From: Rhodamnia argentea | Taxonomy: Eukaryota > Streptophyta > Magnoliopsida > Myrtales > Myrtaceae | Assembly: GCF_020921035.1 (NCBI RefSeq) | Contig: NC_063157.1 | Location: 3,286,001-3,350,000, forward strand | DNA length: 64,000 bases | Direction: 5' to 3' | In this document: positions 13,801-28,200 of the stretch, piece by piece | Numbering within the stretch: position 1 is the first letter of the stretch | How the letters are laid out: each line of letters opens with the position of its first letter | Notes under the pieces: model-generated | Told to the model about the DNA's origin: nothing | Seen by the model: the letters and a program-made list of their open reading frames with translations, nothing else | Databases searched by the model: none | Made by a program: the position numbers and the translations under genes

Positions 13801-16069
13801 AAGCACTTATCCCACATTGACATTCACCTGTCCTTCGTAAAACTAGCGAAAAACTCTAATATTTGCTTTACCGACAGAAGTGATTGCAGAAATATAATGT
13901 GTTCAAGGAGGAGATATGCTGAATGGTGTGGTACCGAATCCAAAAGGAGATTTGTACATTACAGGGCAATCCTCAGAGAAGTAATAATGACCTAATCTTG
14001 TGCTTTCCTTTCATTAAACAAAATGAACTATATTTTATTCGTTTAGTTTTATGTCCATCCAACATTCAACTAGCTTCAGCAGATAGTTCTTTTGGGAGAA
14101 CTAAACTTTGCAATACATAAAGATGGCCATTCATGAGCTACATAAATGCAGACATACATGCAACCTCTTCCCTCCACATGGAAGGAACGTTCTAAAGATC
14201 TGCACTGGTCCTGTTCTGTGTTAAATGTCATGAGAATAGCCCTAACCAATTTACTGAAAACACAGGAAACTGCGATCATATATGTGCATAGGCATAAAAA
14301 AAAAAGGCCACCACTTGAACAACATACCTTCATGTTTGGGTGTTCAGACAAAAGGTTGGATAAGTGAAAGTCAGCGTTGGATGCACCCTTATTTTGAGGA
14401 TCCCCGAGCTGCATATAGACAAGGACAATATGTATTATCACAATCAGTTGCTATAAAAGTCAACTAGAATCTTTATAAATGAACAATTAAGAATCAATTA
14501 GAAAATGGTCAAATTTCAATCTCAACTTACTTTGTTGACAAGAGCTGAGAGCAATCGACGCTCCTGTTCCGACTTATTCTTCAGGAGTGCATACATGGTC
14601 TACAAGCACCAAAATCTCAAACAAATCAGATTATTTGTAGAAGCATTTCAGAAAAGAATTGAGTAAAAAAATTATTGGCAATAGATTAACTCAATTAGGT
14701 GATCAAGCAACAAGTACAGAAGAGGTAAATTTGACAAATATATTTGGAAAAGGTAGTGGAGACTACATGAAACTGTGGAACAAGTTCAAAGGCAGAACAA
14801 CTATTAACTATCACATGCCAGCAATAATTGTGGTCCAATGAGGAAGAGAAATTTCATCCATATCTAGCTCCAAACCCAATTGAAACTCTGGAGAGAGTTT
14901 TAACTTCAGATATAACTAGATAACCTGTCCAAACAATATTTCAGGCCCGCGATTATTTCCAATAAGAAGATGTGCATATCGTATAGCTAACGAATCTCAC
15001 AACAGAGTGAAAAAAACTTACCTTCAAGGCCTTGTCCTTCAGAATGGGTAGCAAATCCCTTGATGCTTCCTCAAGTGCAACAATAAAACGCTCATACCTA
15101 AAGAAGTCAAGCAATCCAAAATTTAATTAGCTGTTCAAATCAAACAACATGATGCAGCTTTAAGCTAGCATTATGATGTTGAAAACATTTTTTTATTCTT
15201 GATTTCCTTGAAAGCATGTTGGGCATGCAAGTAACAATTTTACCTACAGATTGAAACTAAGTAAATATGTTCGATTCTAATAAACATCAATGAGAAGCTT
15301 CATCTTTCCACTTGATGAAAATGATCATTTTCAGCTTTTCAATTATATATAGTGTATGTCAGTAATATAACGGATCAAACGCATCCTTTTGTGAAAGGTT
15401 TTCTTTCTTTCCTCCTCTCTCTTTCCAGTCTACTGTTCTCATTGAGCTAGATAGGTCTTCGCACAAGACCACCTGTGTCTCAGGAACCTGCTTCTTGAAT
15501 AACTTTAATTTGCCAACGGCATATCTACATGTATAGATCAATGTTCTAAGAAAAAACGAAGTATGCGGACTAGTTAGTGCTAGCAGTGGCATCCATTTGC
15601 AGACTACTAAGGCTTTAATAAATGCATACCTCTGCTTTAAGCAGTCTTCCCAGTACCAAAAGAGTAGGAGGGAGTAGCCATCCTTTGTCTCTGGGAGATG
15701 ATTTAGTGGCCTCTGCAAGAGGGTCTTCAGCTTACGTTCAGGTAATAGACTAAAAAGAAGTAGAAAAAGTGGTTTAATAATCAAATATGGACACAGTAAA
15801 TTTAGCATAAATTCTCTCAAAGCAAGATCACAGTAGTTCATCATCCAGAGTTGCACCATGCCAGGGCAAACATGGGTCCAAGAGAAATCAGTGACTCAAA
15901 GCCACTTGAAATGTGAATACCAGATTTCTTCTTTTTGGCCCAAAAAAGATGGTAATGCCAGGTTAACAACTAATGTAATGCCCAGAAGCTACATCAGGCA
16001 GATGGCACCCATACAAGGCTCTTCTTGAAGAATAACAGCAAAGCACTAGCCAGAATTGAGGAGTTCACC

Positions 16070-16109
<40 letters not shown>

Positions 16110-18090
16110 CTTGAAATGAACAATTCTTTCAGTACTTCAAAGCCAGTTAAAGCATGACGTTTCCCCACTTTTGAAGTCACCATTCCTAAAAAAAGAAAGT
16201 GTCTAGGTATTATCCATCCATAACTCTAGCGCAGATATTTCATCAGCAGTCGGCTACATTAGGATGACCAGAATGTCTGTCTATAGCAATATGGTGGAAT
16301 TTACAGACATATGTTCTCGTTTTAGAGGCTTAGTTCAGTTAATGGTCCCATGGTCTAACACAGAAACGCACTGATTCAGAAAAACAACTAGAAGGCACGC
16401 AACACACAATCAAAACATTTGAAGACGAGGCAGATATCAAAACAGCCCAATTTATTCAAATACACCCTTTTGGGTCTAGAACTGGTAAACAAAACACTGT
16501 AAGCTAATAGAGACAAACACGGGTAAAGGCATTCAGGTTACAAAATAAAAACTAGAGAACTGTGTCAAATGTTAATTCAGAAATTAAGTATGAGAACTCT
16601 TACAAACTGTAGAAGGATGATAACAAAAGCCGATGTTTGAGGCAGGAAGACAAATTACGAATTGTTGGGGTGTTTTTTCTTTGCTTTTCTTTTCTATCTT
16701 TCTGTTTTTTTTTTTTTTTTTTTTCGGTGGGGGTGGCAGAGGCAAAATTGACTTTGGTTCAACAACAAAACTTGCAGAGAGATGCAATTAAATATTGCTT
16801 GACAAGCTAAGCCTTGAGTGGGCTAAAGGCACATCATACATACCACACGCATGATGAAATTGCTGGGGCAAACGCCAGCAAAAGTAGAAGAGAGAATTCA
16901 AAAGGCTGTAGGCATTACCAATAATTTAAACATGGCTTGATTAGTTGTAGCTCAAGCTGCTCAACATATCTACTTAAACACGTATCTCACTACTCACACT
17001 AAACAAGAAGCTATTGAGTCCATTACCATACCAACACAGCATGAGATCGTTCCCAATGACAAATTCATGAAAAAATTCAACTTGAACAGCTAAAAGTTCA
17101 TTTAAAGAGAGAAAAGTCAGAACGCTTGCCCGTTTTGAACTTCACAACTTTAGAACATCATCCAAGAGACGACATCTGAAGCACTTTGTAAGTATTAAAA
17201 GGGAATCAATCCAACGTCAAATTTAAGTCACCAAGAAGTACCGGAGGTCAGTTGATACGACAATACAAAATTACAAAACAAGTAAGCATACGTAGAACCC
17301 AAGAAACCAAAGTCAATTGCTTCCATTTGCCGAAGGAGGAACTCCTAAATAACATACCAATTAGTCCATCGAGCGACCGCAGGTTTGCCATCGGATTATC
17401 CCCGACCATGACCGAGAAGGCCGACACCTTATCTGCAGCTGTCCCTGACCTCTGCGTCGCGACAAGCATCTTGACGTCCCCGCTCTGCCCCCTCGAGGAT
17501 TCGTAATCCTGCGCATACTGCGCCATCAGCCTCTCCCCCACCTTCCTTTTCTCCTCGACAACAGCCTTCCACTCATCTACATTGCTCACCTCCAATTTCT
17601 TCCCTTTCTCTCCAACCACCTTCGCCTCCAACTCCTCCGCGTCCACGTACCAGACACCCAGCGCGCTCGCCTTCACCAGAGGAAGCTTCGGCAAGTTCCT
17701 GAACTTATCAAACGACGAGCTCACACTGCGGCGACCGTCATTCGCATCAACCGACAACAGTGGAGGTTTATGCTTAGCCTTCGGTTTAGGCTTACGCGTT
17801 GGTCCATCGTCCTTCGAATCAGCGGCTTTATCGCGACGGGCATCACCGGAACCGCTCTTGCCCTTGCTCTTCCGGTCATTGCTGTGACCGGTTGAGCTGG
17901 AATCCGTGTTGCGAGGCTTGAGAGGGCCTTTCCTGCGGAAATCGGCGTCGTTGAAGCCGGAGGAGGGGAGAGAGGAGGAGAGGCCGAGGGAGGAAGCGAA
18001 AGAGGCTACGTCCGACTTCAGGAGCTCGATATCTTGCGAGTCGGCGGCGTTCTGCGGAGGCTTTTTGCGTTTCGATGACATCGCCACCAT
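7870..18090 (-). CDS. SWA2: NOC1/MAK21/CEBPZ-type ribosome biogenesis factor (SLOW WALKER2-like)
   Basis: Sixteen coding exons, minus strand: 18090-17358, 16185-16110, 15749-15630, 15097-15022, 14599-14531, 14408-14328, 12251-12180, 11656-11564, 11392-11240, 11150-11067, 10948-10805, 10278-10189, 9816-9734, 9634-9275, 8893-8671 and 8520-7870. They total 3108 nt (1035 aa), close to Arabidopsis SWA2. All junctions keep frame. The CBF/Mak21 domain lies at roughly residues 500-800 and includes NNFNVGIQALMLIDKIS, ALYSKLLLPAAMNSSK, AEMFIGLLLRAMK, ALQQPPQYACGYLFLLSELL and YNPRHREPSYC. The C-terminus (from residue 820) is a run of lysines, then a long acidic stretch, then a basic tail, typical of nucleolar proteins. 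Yeast Noc1 helps form and export pre-60S particles; SWA2 is needed for gametophyte development. The ATG at 18090 has a good context (AAAAATGG); a second is three codons on. Intron 11 uses a GC donor. The gene shares a promoter with ribosomal protein SA. Confidence 0.95.
10279..10804 (-). other. GC-AG intron 11 of the SWA2-like gene
   Basis: The exon ends TCT TCC AAG at 10805 and the intron starts GCAAGT. The next exon begins GCA GAA ATG at 10278, giving SSK-AEMFIGLL, the conserved CBF-domain sequence. A competing GT-AG pair (GTGATG donor four bases on, acceptor four bases on) would also keep the frame but yields SSKAKMFIGLL. The GC-AG choice is preferred because of conservation, not proven. 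Confidence 0.75.
12252..14327 (-). other. Long intron 6 of the SWA2-like gene, with MITE insertion
   Basis: At 2076 bp this is the longest intron of the gene. It holds the inverted-repeat element at 12876-13177 and otherwise AT-rich sequence with no recognisable gene. Confidence 0.8.
12876..13177. mobile_element. Foldback/MITE element, AGGGAAAATTCC terminal inverted repeats
   Basis: The left end AGGGAAAATTCCAAATAAGG and the right end (reverse-complemented) match over at least 20 bases. Just inside, both ends carry tandem copies of a short motif (ataagggcttgaagtg-like) in opposite orientation. A GC-rich core lies near 12957-13010 and an A-rich stretch follows. The direct repeat ACAATAA flanks it at 12869-12875 and 13178-13184, or eight bases (TACAATAA) if the last T is counted in the duplication. 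That indicates a genuine insertion into a SWA2 intron. No transposase is encoded, so it is non-autonomous. Superfamily is uncertain; an 8-bp duplication would suit hAT. Confidence 0.8.
16072..16107. repeat. (GA)n microsatellite abutting a splice donor
   Basis: An uninterrupted run of about 36 bases of GA lies immediately inside intron 2 of the SWA2-like gene. On the coding strand the donor reads AG then GTTCTCTCTCT, so the CT tract starts three bases into the intron. Length variation here could affect splicing, which is an inference. Confidence 0.85.
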
Positions 18091-18536
18091 TTTTGCACGG
18101 GGATTCGGAGAGGAAGAAGGGATGGGAGGGTTTACGAGAGAGACGGTGGCGAGGGTTTTAGAGATGAGTGGAAGCTTGGCTCGCCGCTCACGGCGACCGC
18201 GAGACGGCGCGAGTGTTCCCGCGGAGCGAATTTCGGGCGGGTTGAGTGCAGCCCGGCCCGCACGGCTAGTGAAGGCCGTGACCCGAATTCGGACAAACCC
18301 GGTTAGCCCGTCAACGAGCTGATCCTAAAGGTCAAACACCATTTTGGTTATAATCCGGTTTGGACGAGGACAGAATCGACAATGCAGCTAAACTAGGGTT
18401 TCGTCCAATTTGAGCTCGCTTATATGCAGACCTCTGTCGCCACGCCCAGCACCGTAGTTGCCCAGCTTCCACTTCCAGAGCCCTACGCGGCGAGCTTCCG
18501 GATCCTCCCAAAGGAAAAGCCTTCGGAACTTCCTTG
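18091..18536. promoter_or_regulatory. Bidirectional promoter between SWA2-like gene and RPSA
   Basis: Only 446 bp separate the two divergent start codons. The sequence CTAGGGTTT at 18393-18401 is a close match, on the opposite strand, to the plant telo-box AAACCCTA, which is common in promoters of ribosomal-protein and translation genes. A second TAGGG/AGGGTTT-like stretch lies at 18151-18162. A TATA-like CTTATATG is at 18419-18426, about 110 bases upstream of the RPSA ATG. The shared region offers a simple way to co-regulate a nucleolar assembly factor and a ribosomal protein; this is inferred. Confidence 0.65.
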
Positions 18537-20761
<2,225 letters not shown>

Positions 20762-22265
20762 CGTGCGGTCTGTCTCTCCTCATTTTTGTAGACTTCACTC
20801 ATTTGAGATCTTTCTTTTTTTTTTATGGAGGGCGCCATTCAAACTATGCCGGTGCTCTGGAGAATTTTAGAGTTGGAATTTGTATCTGTTCTTTATTGAA
20901 GTCAGACAGTGTAGTCTTAAGGACATTTGAAAGTACAGATGTTCTTAATGGGATGATTATTTGTGGAACAACATGATATATGATGGCATACGGTCACTAG
21001 TTAGAGGGAGTCCGGTATGTTGTGTACATCTGATGAGGTAAAGGTATCAAGCATGATTGCAAAGATTGTTTACCATTGGCTACCAGGAACGAAGCCAGTG
21101 AATGAGAAGTTGAGAATTAAAGCGGAGCAGGATTAGAAAGAAACGGTGTTTGTTTTCTCTGTCTTTTTCTTTTTGTCGAAGAAACCTTGTAGTCAGTGCA
21201 ATCGCACCATAGAAAGGTGCGTTTTAAAATGTATAGATATCACGAAATGAAGTAATTTTCCCGTTAATTATATGCTGATGGGAAGGGTTCAAACCAGCAT
21301 GAAGGGAGAATTATACATTTGGTGGTCCAAAAGGGTATATATGACGAGTTCTAACTATGAGTTTGTTAAACCTAAGAGGCCCGGAGCGAGACGAGACGTC
21401 GAGATTGCCTGCTATTTCAGCAGCACCTGTTACCATCACTACGAAAAGTTGATGCTTTTCAACCGAAGTACGAAATACCAAGATCCTGAAGGAGGGCAAA
21501 GTTTTACAATAGGAGAATTCGAGGTATAAGAAGTCGAAGCGCATATTGGTTCCCAATCTTTCCTTACCGGATCCGTCTCGCCTGTTTTCTCTCATGCTAC
21601 GACCTTTACGAATCATGTCGAAATGAGAGCAATTGATCTCGGCTCTTGTGTGAATCTCTTGATTATTCATGTAATCGAGTGACGATCCCATGGACGCTGC
21701 TTATATTTGTGTCGATCTGAAATCTCAATATTTTGCTACTCGGGAAAGGCGAAAGATTAGGACTTGTGCATCTAGAGCAGTGATTAATGATGCATAAACT
21801 CCCATGCTACCGAATCAAAATTAAACCTACAACTATATACTGAAGCCCAAGGGCAAGAGATTACATATTATTTACAAAATTGGACAAGAGAGTTGGGAAA
21901 ATTGGGTTACAAGTGAGAGCCCTGCCGAGATTTTTGTCTCGCCCTAAAGCAGCTCCAAAGAGATTTTGGCCACTTAAATTTATATCCTTCCTAGCGAATT
22001 GCTAGTAAGAGTTAAGGATCGTAACAGACCTGCGTGAGGCCGGATGAATGCTGCAGATTCACATGACCCAACACGATTTCAGCTCGAAGGGAGAAAATTA
22101 TCATCTTCTACTTTCTCAAGGAATCATTTCGGTGTTCTTTTCCCCCCTTGGCCAAGGACTGTGCCGTTTATTCCCATTTACAAGAAACCCGAATCCTTGG
22201 GATGGGTTGAATTGAAGATTATGAGTTCGTCATTTTTTGGTTCTTGTATAACTTGTAAGCAGTCA
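20762..22265. other. Convergent intergenic region between RPSA and SAC gene
   Basis: This 1.5-kb gap lies between two stop codons and presumably contains both 3' untranslated regions. Short open frames on both strands around 21270-21700 overlap each other and resemble no family I know. I see no RNA gene or repeat here. Confidence 0.55.
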
Positions 22266-25200
22266 TCAATAGAACAACACTCCACCGTTAGTTACCCAGC
22301 GCTCGAAGTCATCAGAGTATTCGACAGTGCCACCACCACTGGGGTCACTCCCAGCCTTTTTCTTTCTCTAGAATGAATGAAAAAGACAAATGTACTTATC
22401 AGAGGCAAGAAAACAAGAGCCTACTTTAAAAAGAGAGGGATGGCGACTATTTTGCAGCCAAAACTCAAAACTTCATGCACCCTTCTCTCTAAGAACTTAT
22501 TGCGGTACTCTAAAGATGGAAATCTAGCTTAACTAAAGGGAAAAGGTTCCTGTTCCATCATATGTACCTACATTCATTTAAATGCACATGAAGAAATGCA
22601 GTAAGCACTTAAGTTATTTGAGCAGCTGATCTTGAATCATAAAAGTAACCCGTGATGGGCGACAGAACTCACAATGATAGATAAAACAAGTGACCGTATC
22701 CTAGTAACACACATTTAACTACATCTATTGTTTAGAATGGAGTGTTTAACTGGTCCAAAGGGAATAAAGGTATTTTTTGGTATGCGGAAGAGAAAGGAAT
22801 TCAACAAACACTGAAACAGCATCACTATCCTTCTTTTTCACCGTAACCAAAACAAAAACTATGCTTATGATGGAAAAGTAAATTGCTATTTAGCGTCTGA
22901 ATTAATGGTTATAGCATCAGAAAGTCCCCATACTCAAAGCATGTGAAAGAGAAGCCGAGATAATGACAGGGATTTTGATTATTGTTGTCTATGGAAATGA
23001 GTAGCTGGTGATCCTTACCTCATGAGTGGAATTCCAACGGGAAAAAATGCCATGAAAGTTATGCCAGATATGTGATACAAAAATTTACTGAAGAGGGTAA
23101 CAGGAATGGGAACCACAATCTAGCTTACAGTCCAAACACATTTCAGGATATCAAATGCAGCCTAACGTAATTCATCATTTTGCAAGCATTAAGGCAATGC
23201 AACAAGAATTCTGCTTGAAATTCAAATTCTTTTATGTGCTTGTGCTCAAAACATCTCTTAAAATGACTAGCAAAAGTAGAATATCTAAACTCTACTACTA
23301 AGAAAGTATGCAAACCTCCAACTTGGGCCCAGATGCACTTGCATGCCTGGTCATATCAGAATTCGGTCTAGTGATAAAATTTCCCAGAGCTACACTTGCA
23401 ATAGATGACCTACAGCCATTAAAACCAATAATGAGTTCGAATATCAGATAACGTCAGAAATATATTCCATTTGAGATGGAATAACAGAAGTTAATAGAAG
23501 ATCTTATTGTAATTTACGAAAGAAGTAAACAGAAAAAAGTCAGAGAACTTCCTTTTCATCTCGTAATGTTGCTTTATGGTTAACATCAGGACACGGTTTC
23601 CATAATTAAAGGAAGAGTAAAAGGCCGGGTGTTCAAAATAAACAAGAGAAGAAAACAACTCTCCTACAAGAAGTGATACTGCGAAGTACTGCAAGGTAAA
23701 AAGCTGTCAACCATTTCATACCTCTCATAAACTTCTTCATCGCAAGAGTTTGCCGAGGAAGAAAGACCATCTACATCCAGAAAGTGCATAAAATCAAATT
23801 CGTCATCGTGAACATCATAACAGATGTCATCACTTTCTTCCCATTCATCCTCTTGGATAATCTCGGACGGCTGCCTGCAAGCAACTGTCGGGTTATGTCT
23901 GCAATAAAGACTCATACCCATTAGCAAATAAGCAGATAATCTGTTAGGACAGCCCTCCTCAGAAGAGAGACAAATTGTGAATGTCACATTTTCGTCCCTG
24001 GAAAGAACAACAATTCTGAGCATTCAAGCATGAGCATAAGTTCTTATTGGACCAAAAGAAGGATCTTAAATCTATGAAACGGCATATAGTGGATGTACAT
24101 AAAAATCATAATCCGGGAGAGAGACCTGTAAGTAGAGTCATCACTTTCACTGGCTGAGATCTCTGGAGAAGACTCTGAAAAACCTTTGTTACCTCCTTGC
24201 ACTTGTCCAATGAGAGGCTGATTGTAAATTAGGTTTTTGGTTGCTATAGGCGTATCGCTTTCACAGGAAATGTTTCCATCAGATAGTGATCTTTTCATAA
24301 ACGACCTACAAATAACAAAAGTCAAAATTACCTTCTCACATATGGATTTCAGATATCACAAGGGGAAAAAAAAAGATCTGTCATTGTGTGGAAGAAGATC
24401 TGTCATTTTCCTTCTTATTTAGTTCAAACAAACACGTCCACATTCAAATAACACTAAGTCACCATTTGTGCTTATTCACCAGAAACATTGATTGAATATC
24501 AGATATAGTTAAGACATGAGGGAGATGCCTGGCGTTTCTTACCACATTATTCAATCAACTATTCACAAACTTTTGTCCCTTTAGACTTGATGTTAGATTA
24601 ATTACACCAAAACCATAAATATCTCGGACAATGAAAATTTATTATTAATGGAATGTATCCCAGAAAAAACTAAAACTAAGCTGGCAATAGCTCTATCATG
24701 GATACAGTACATAATTCAAAAGATAAGAAGAATATGCAACTTAGAAAGGAATGTAAACCATTATGGTCCCTTAGTATATAATGTACGGATCCAGTCTATA
24801 GATAGTCGATGACACAGATCTAACAGAATTTGAGAGTAAAAAAAGATAACTCTATGTACCGAGCATTTTCATCCGCATAGTTAAGATGGCGCCTTCCTTC
24901 CCACAATGAAGGCTTCCCCAGTTGGGGCTGAAAATATCCCAAAAACCTGCTCAACAAATCAGCCAAATATTACACCAGCCATATAACATTTATATACACT
25001 TAAAATATAATTTGAATAGTACCTGAAGCTCGTATATCAAAGTAAAAGTTCATTGAAAAAAAAATGGCACTCACACATTAATGGCAGATTGTTTCTCAGC
25101 ATCCACATAGGCATTGCTGTAATACCGTTGTATGGTTCTCAAAAACTCCTGGGACTGCGTTGCAGCTTTCCACTGACCTCTTCGCTCAGAAAATATCTGC

Positions 25201-28200
25201 CAATGATCACCAAAAAGATTGAGAAGTTGGAAGACATAGTGGTGCATGTGGAAATTTAGTAAAATCAACAGATATTTCATTTCTTATTTAATTTGCTCAG
25301 GGTTTTGGTTATGTCAAAGTTAAAGGACCTGCTCTTTTCTGTTTAGTGAACCATATCAAATACTTTTTTTGCTGCGAAAGTTTAGCAAGTAAGCTGATCG
25401 GAAACCCTGGTCTCCGTCCCTACCCTCATTCCCCTCGCAACTGGATCAGATATGTTAGATCATTGGATGAAGTTGGAAGAAATAAAATGAGAGAATCAAA
25501 TTCAAAAATCGAGATTCTCATACTTTAGATTTGGTGTTTTCAGCAAAGAAACCCCCATTCAAATGTTATACAGCCGAATTTTACAAGGTTCACATATATG
25601 GAGACCCATTGATATAACGAATAAAGTAGAAATTTGCATAATTAACCTCACAGGTAGAAGAAACATGTACAAATTAAAATTCATGGTTATGATGCTCATA
25701 GCTGAATACATATAGGATCTAAACCCGGTTATGAAAATCATGGATACACCAAATTCCAAAATCTCAATGTACGAAACACTAAGATCCCGTATGTCAACAA
25801 TCATTCAGCATTGTCTGTCACTAAAGCTTTGCTGCATCGAAGGAACAACCATTACAACCCTCTTTGAGAAGTAATAAAACCTGGAGAAACAATTATATCT
25901 GCAGCAGAAAACCAAAATTTACGAACACGTTAAGTTGCTTTATCCACACTTGATGCAGATGTGTTCTCTCTTGTTTGGCCAATTTTGTCTTAAATTGTGA
26001 ACTTCCTCCTTTGACAATGTAACATGTTCTCTTCTCTCTTTAACACATCTAATTGGTTTAAGTAAGTCAGATGTTGTTTGTTCTTGGACTGTTTTGTTTC
26101 TTTTCTTTTCGCTTAATACAACACAATGACAGCTGCTAAGAAAGGCACCAAATAATACTTCAAAATCATTGTTCCTAGAGATCAAATAGATTTTGTCAAT
26201 TATGTTACCTTGTTGTGTGCTGCAGAACCACCATACTGCAATGCAAGGGTGTCACCCATTGATTCATAGAGATCCATTAGATTTTCCGCCAAAGGGTTAT
26301 CCAGATCAATTGTGAGAGAGTCTAGAATTCCCAATGCATGCAGCTGCCTTCCAAGAGAAACCAGTCCATATGCATATTGGGCAACATTTGTGCGATCTAG
26401 GCAGTCAATGCAGTTGGTCCTCAGCACCCCTTTCTGTAACATTGGAGGTTTCAGACTGAGATTTCCTCTAGAGCTGCCACTGCCACCAATGGTTTGAGCT
26501 TGCATGCTCTGAGACTGAGAATCCTCGATTTGGTTGGAAAGTTCTGGTAAAGTACAAGCAGCCTTTTCAGTTTTCCTGCACCAAAAATAGTATTTTTAAA
26601 TGCATAATTATACATAGATATCATATTCAGTAAATGAAGTGCTTTTCCATTCTCATATTAGCTGCCTAAGCAGGTTTTAACAAAGAAAACTACACAAACT
26701 TCGCAAAATAAGAAAAAAATGACTTGCCCTAGGTTTGATGTGATTATTGTTCCCTCCTGCTCTGAATTTGCTGCTACTCGCCAATAAAATATGCCAGTTA
26801 GGTTGAGTGCATACTTGGCCACCTTGCCAAGAAGTGCCAACGCATTGGTACCTTTGCTGTTGCGGAAAAATTGGTGAAAATGATCATGCCAAGTGCACTA
26901 TTAGAAGAAGATCAAAGCCCTTACAATAAGAAAGTGAACATATAATTACTTTCTTGAGTGCTTATGTAGATCCAACTGTAGAAACCTCAGGCGATTCTCT
27001 TCGGTCAAACCTTTATTGATGAATCTGATGGCATTCAAGAACTCGGCACGAAGAACAGTTTCTCGAGGCTTTTTTTCATGTGTCTATAGAACATTAACAT
27101 TTTAGAAAAGAAGAACAAAAAGTAAGTAATGGAAAATTATGAGAGCTTCCTAATGCTTATCAGAGGAAGTTCAAGCACTTAACAGTGACAATAAAATGAA
27201 TCACAACACTGCAAGATTCTCGAAGTGTGGCTACCTTGATCAAGTTTAATATTACAATTGGATTCCCATATCTCATGGCAAGGTTTTCAAAATGAAGTCT
27301 TGTTGCTTCATACTTGTGATCCTTCTTTGATACTGCATACAGCAGGTCAAGTCAGAAAGATACAGGTTAAATGCAAGGGCAAAATAAAAACAGCTATCTC
27401 CTTGTCATACAAATAATATCAGGCTTGAGATTCAATCTTGACGTTTCCTGGGACCAGAAAAGGGGAATAGAGCCCCGGTTTTGAATGACAGAGCTTATGT
27501 GAATTGGGCACCCTCCAGAAACATCTTCAACAATTTGTTCCGTCTCCACATCGTTGGCTACTTTACCCCTCTCATTTACACCCCTTTTTAGATATCTAGG
27601 GAGAAAAACAAAAAGCAAATGATAAGCGTCCGTGTTCAGTAAGAGAAGAATAAAGGTAATTTCAATCCGTGCTAATAAAGTAAGAGATAAACGCAATATG
27701 TCTAGAGGAATGATCTGCTCTACAATTTATAGTCAAGAGGAACAGAGAAAGGATGTGAAAGAATTAAATGTCATTGACTAATTGAGGAGTCAAGTTTAAG
27801 TCGGGAAACTTGTAATGCTCCATATTTATTTCATTGCTTCGCATGTAGAAGAAACAAAAGAAATAAAGGAACAAGTTACAGTTAAGACACACTTTAAGGA
27901 AAGAAGGCCTCCAAAAGATGACAAAACCATTGGGATCTTTTGCCTTATGTTTTTATGATAAGTGATGCACCTACCTGGTGCCTGCATAATGACGTGAGCG
28001 TCTGGCAATCAGAGTCAACAAAAAATCCCTGCCCAACACTGAAAGTTTAACCTGCAGGTTCAAGCAAAGAAAGACCAAATCGTCAGTTTCAAGCACCGAA
28101 CTTCTCATCTTAGCAGCTTTATAGTGTGCATAAGACAGTAGTTAAACTTTCATGAACACCCTCAATCTAGCTGCGTACATTTAGCCGTGATGTGTGTTGC

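Noticed and set aside
17582-18322. Plus-strand frames of 101 and 138 codons
   Set aside because: They are antisense shadows of the first exon of the SWA2-like gene and its leader.
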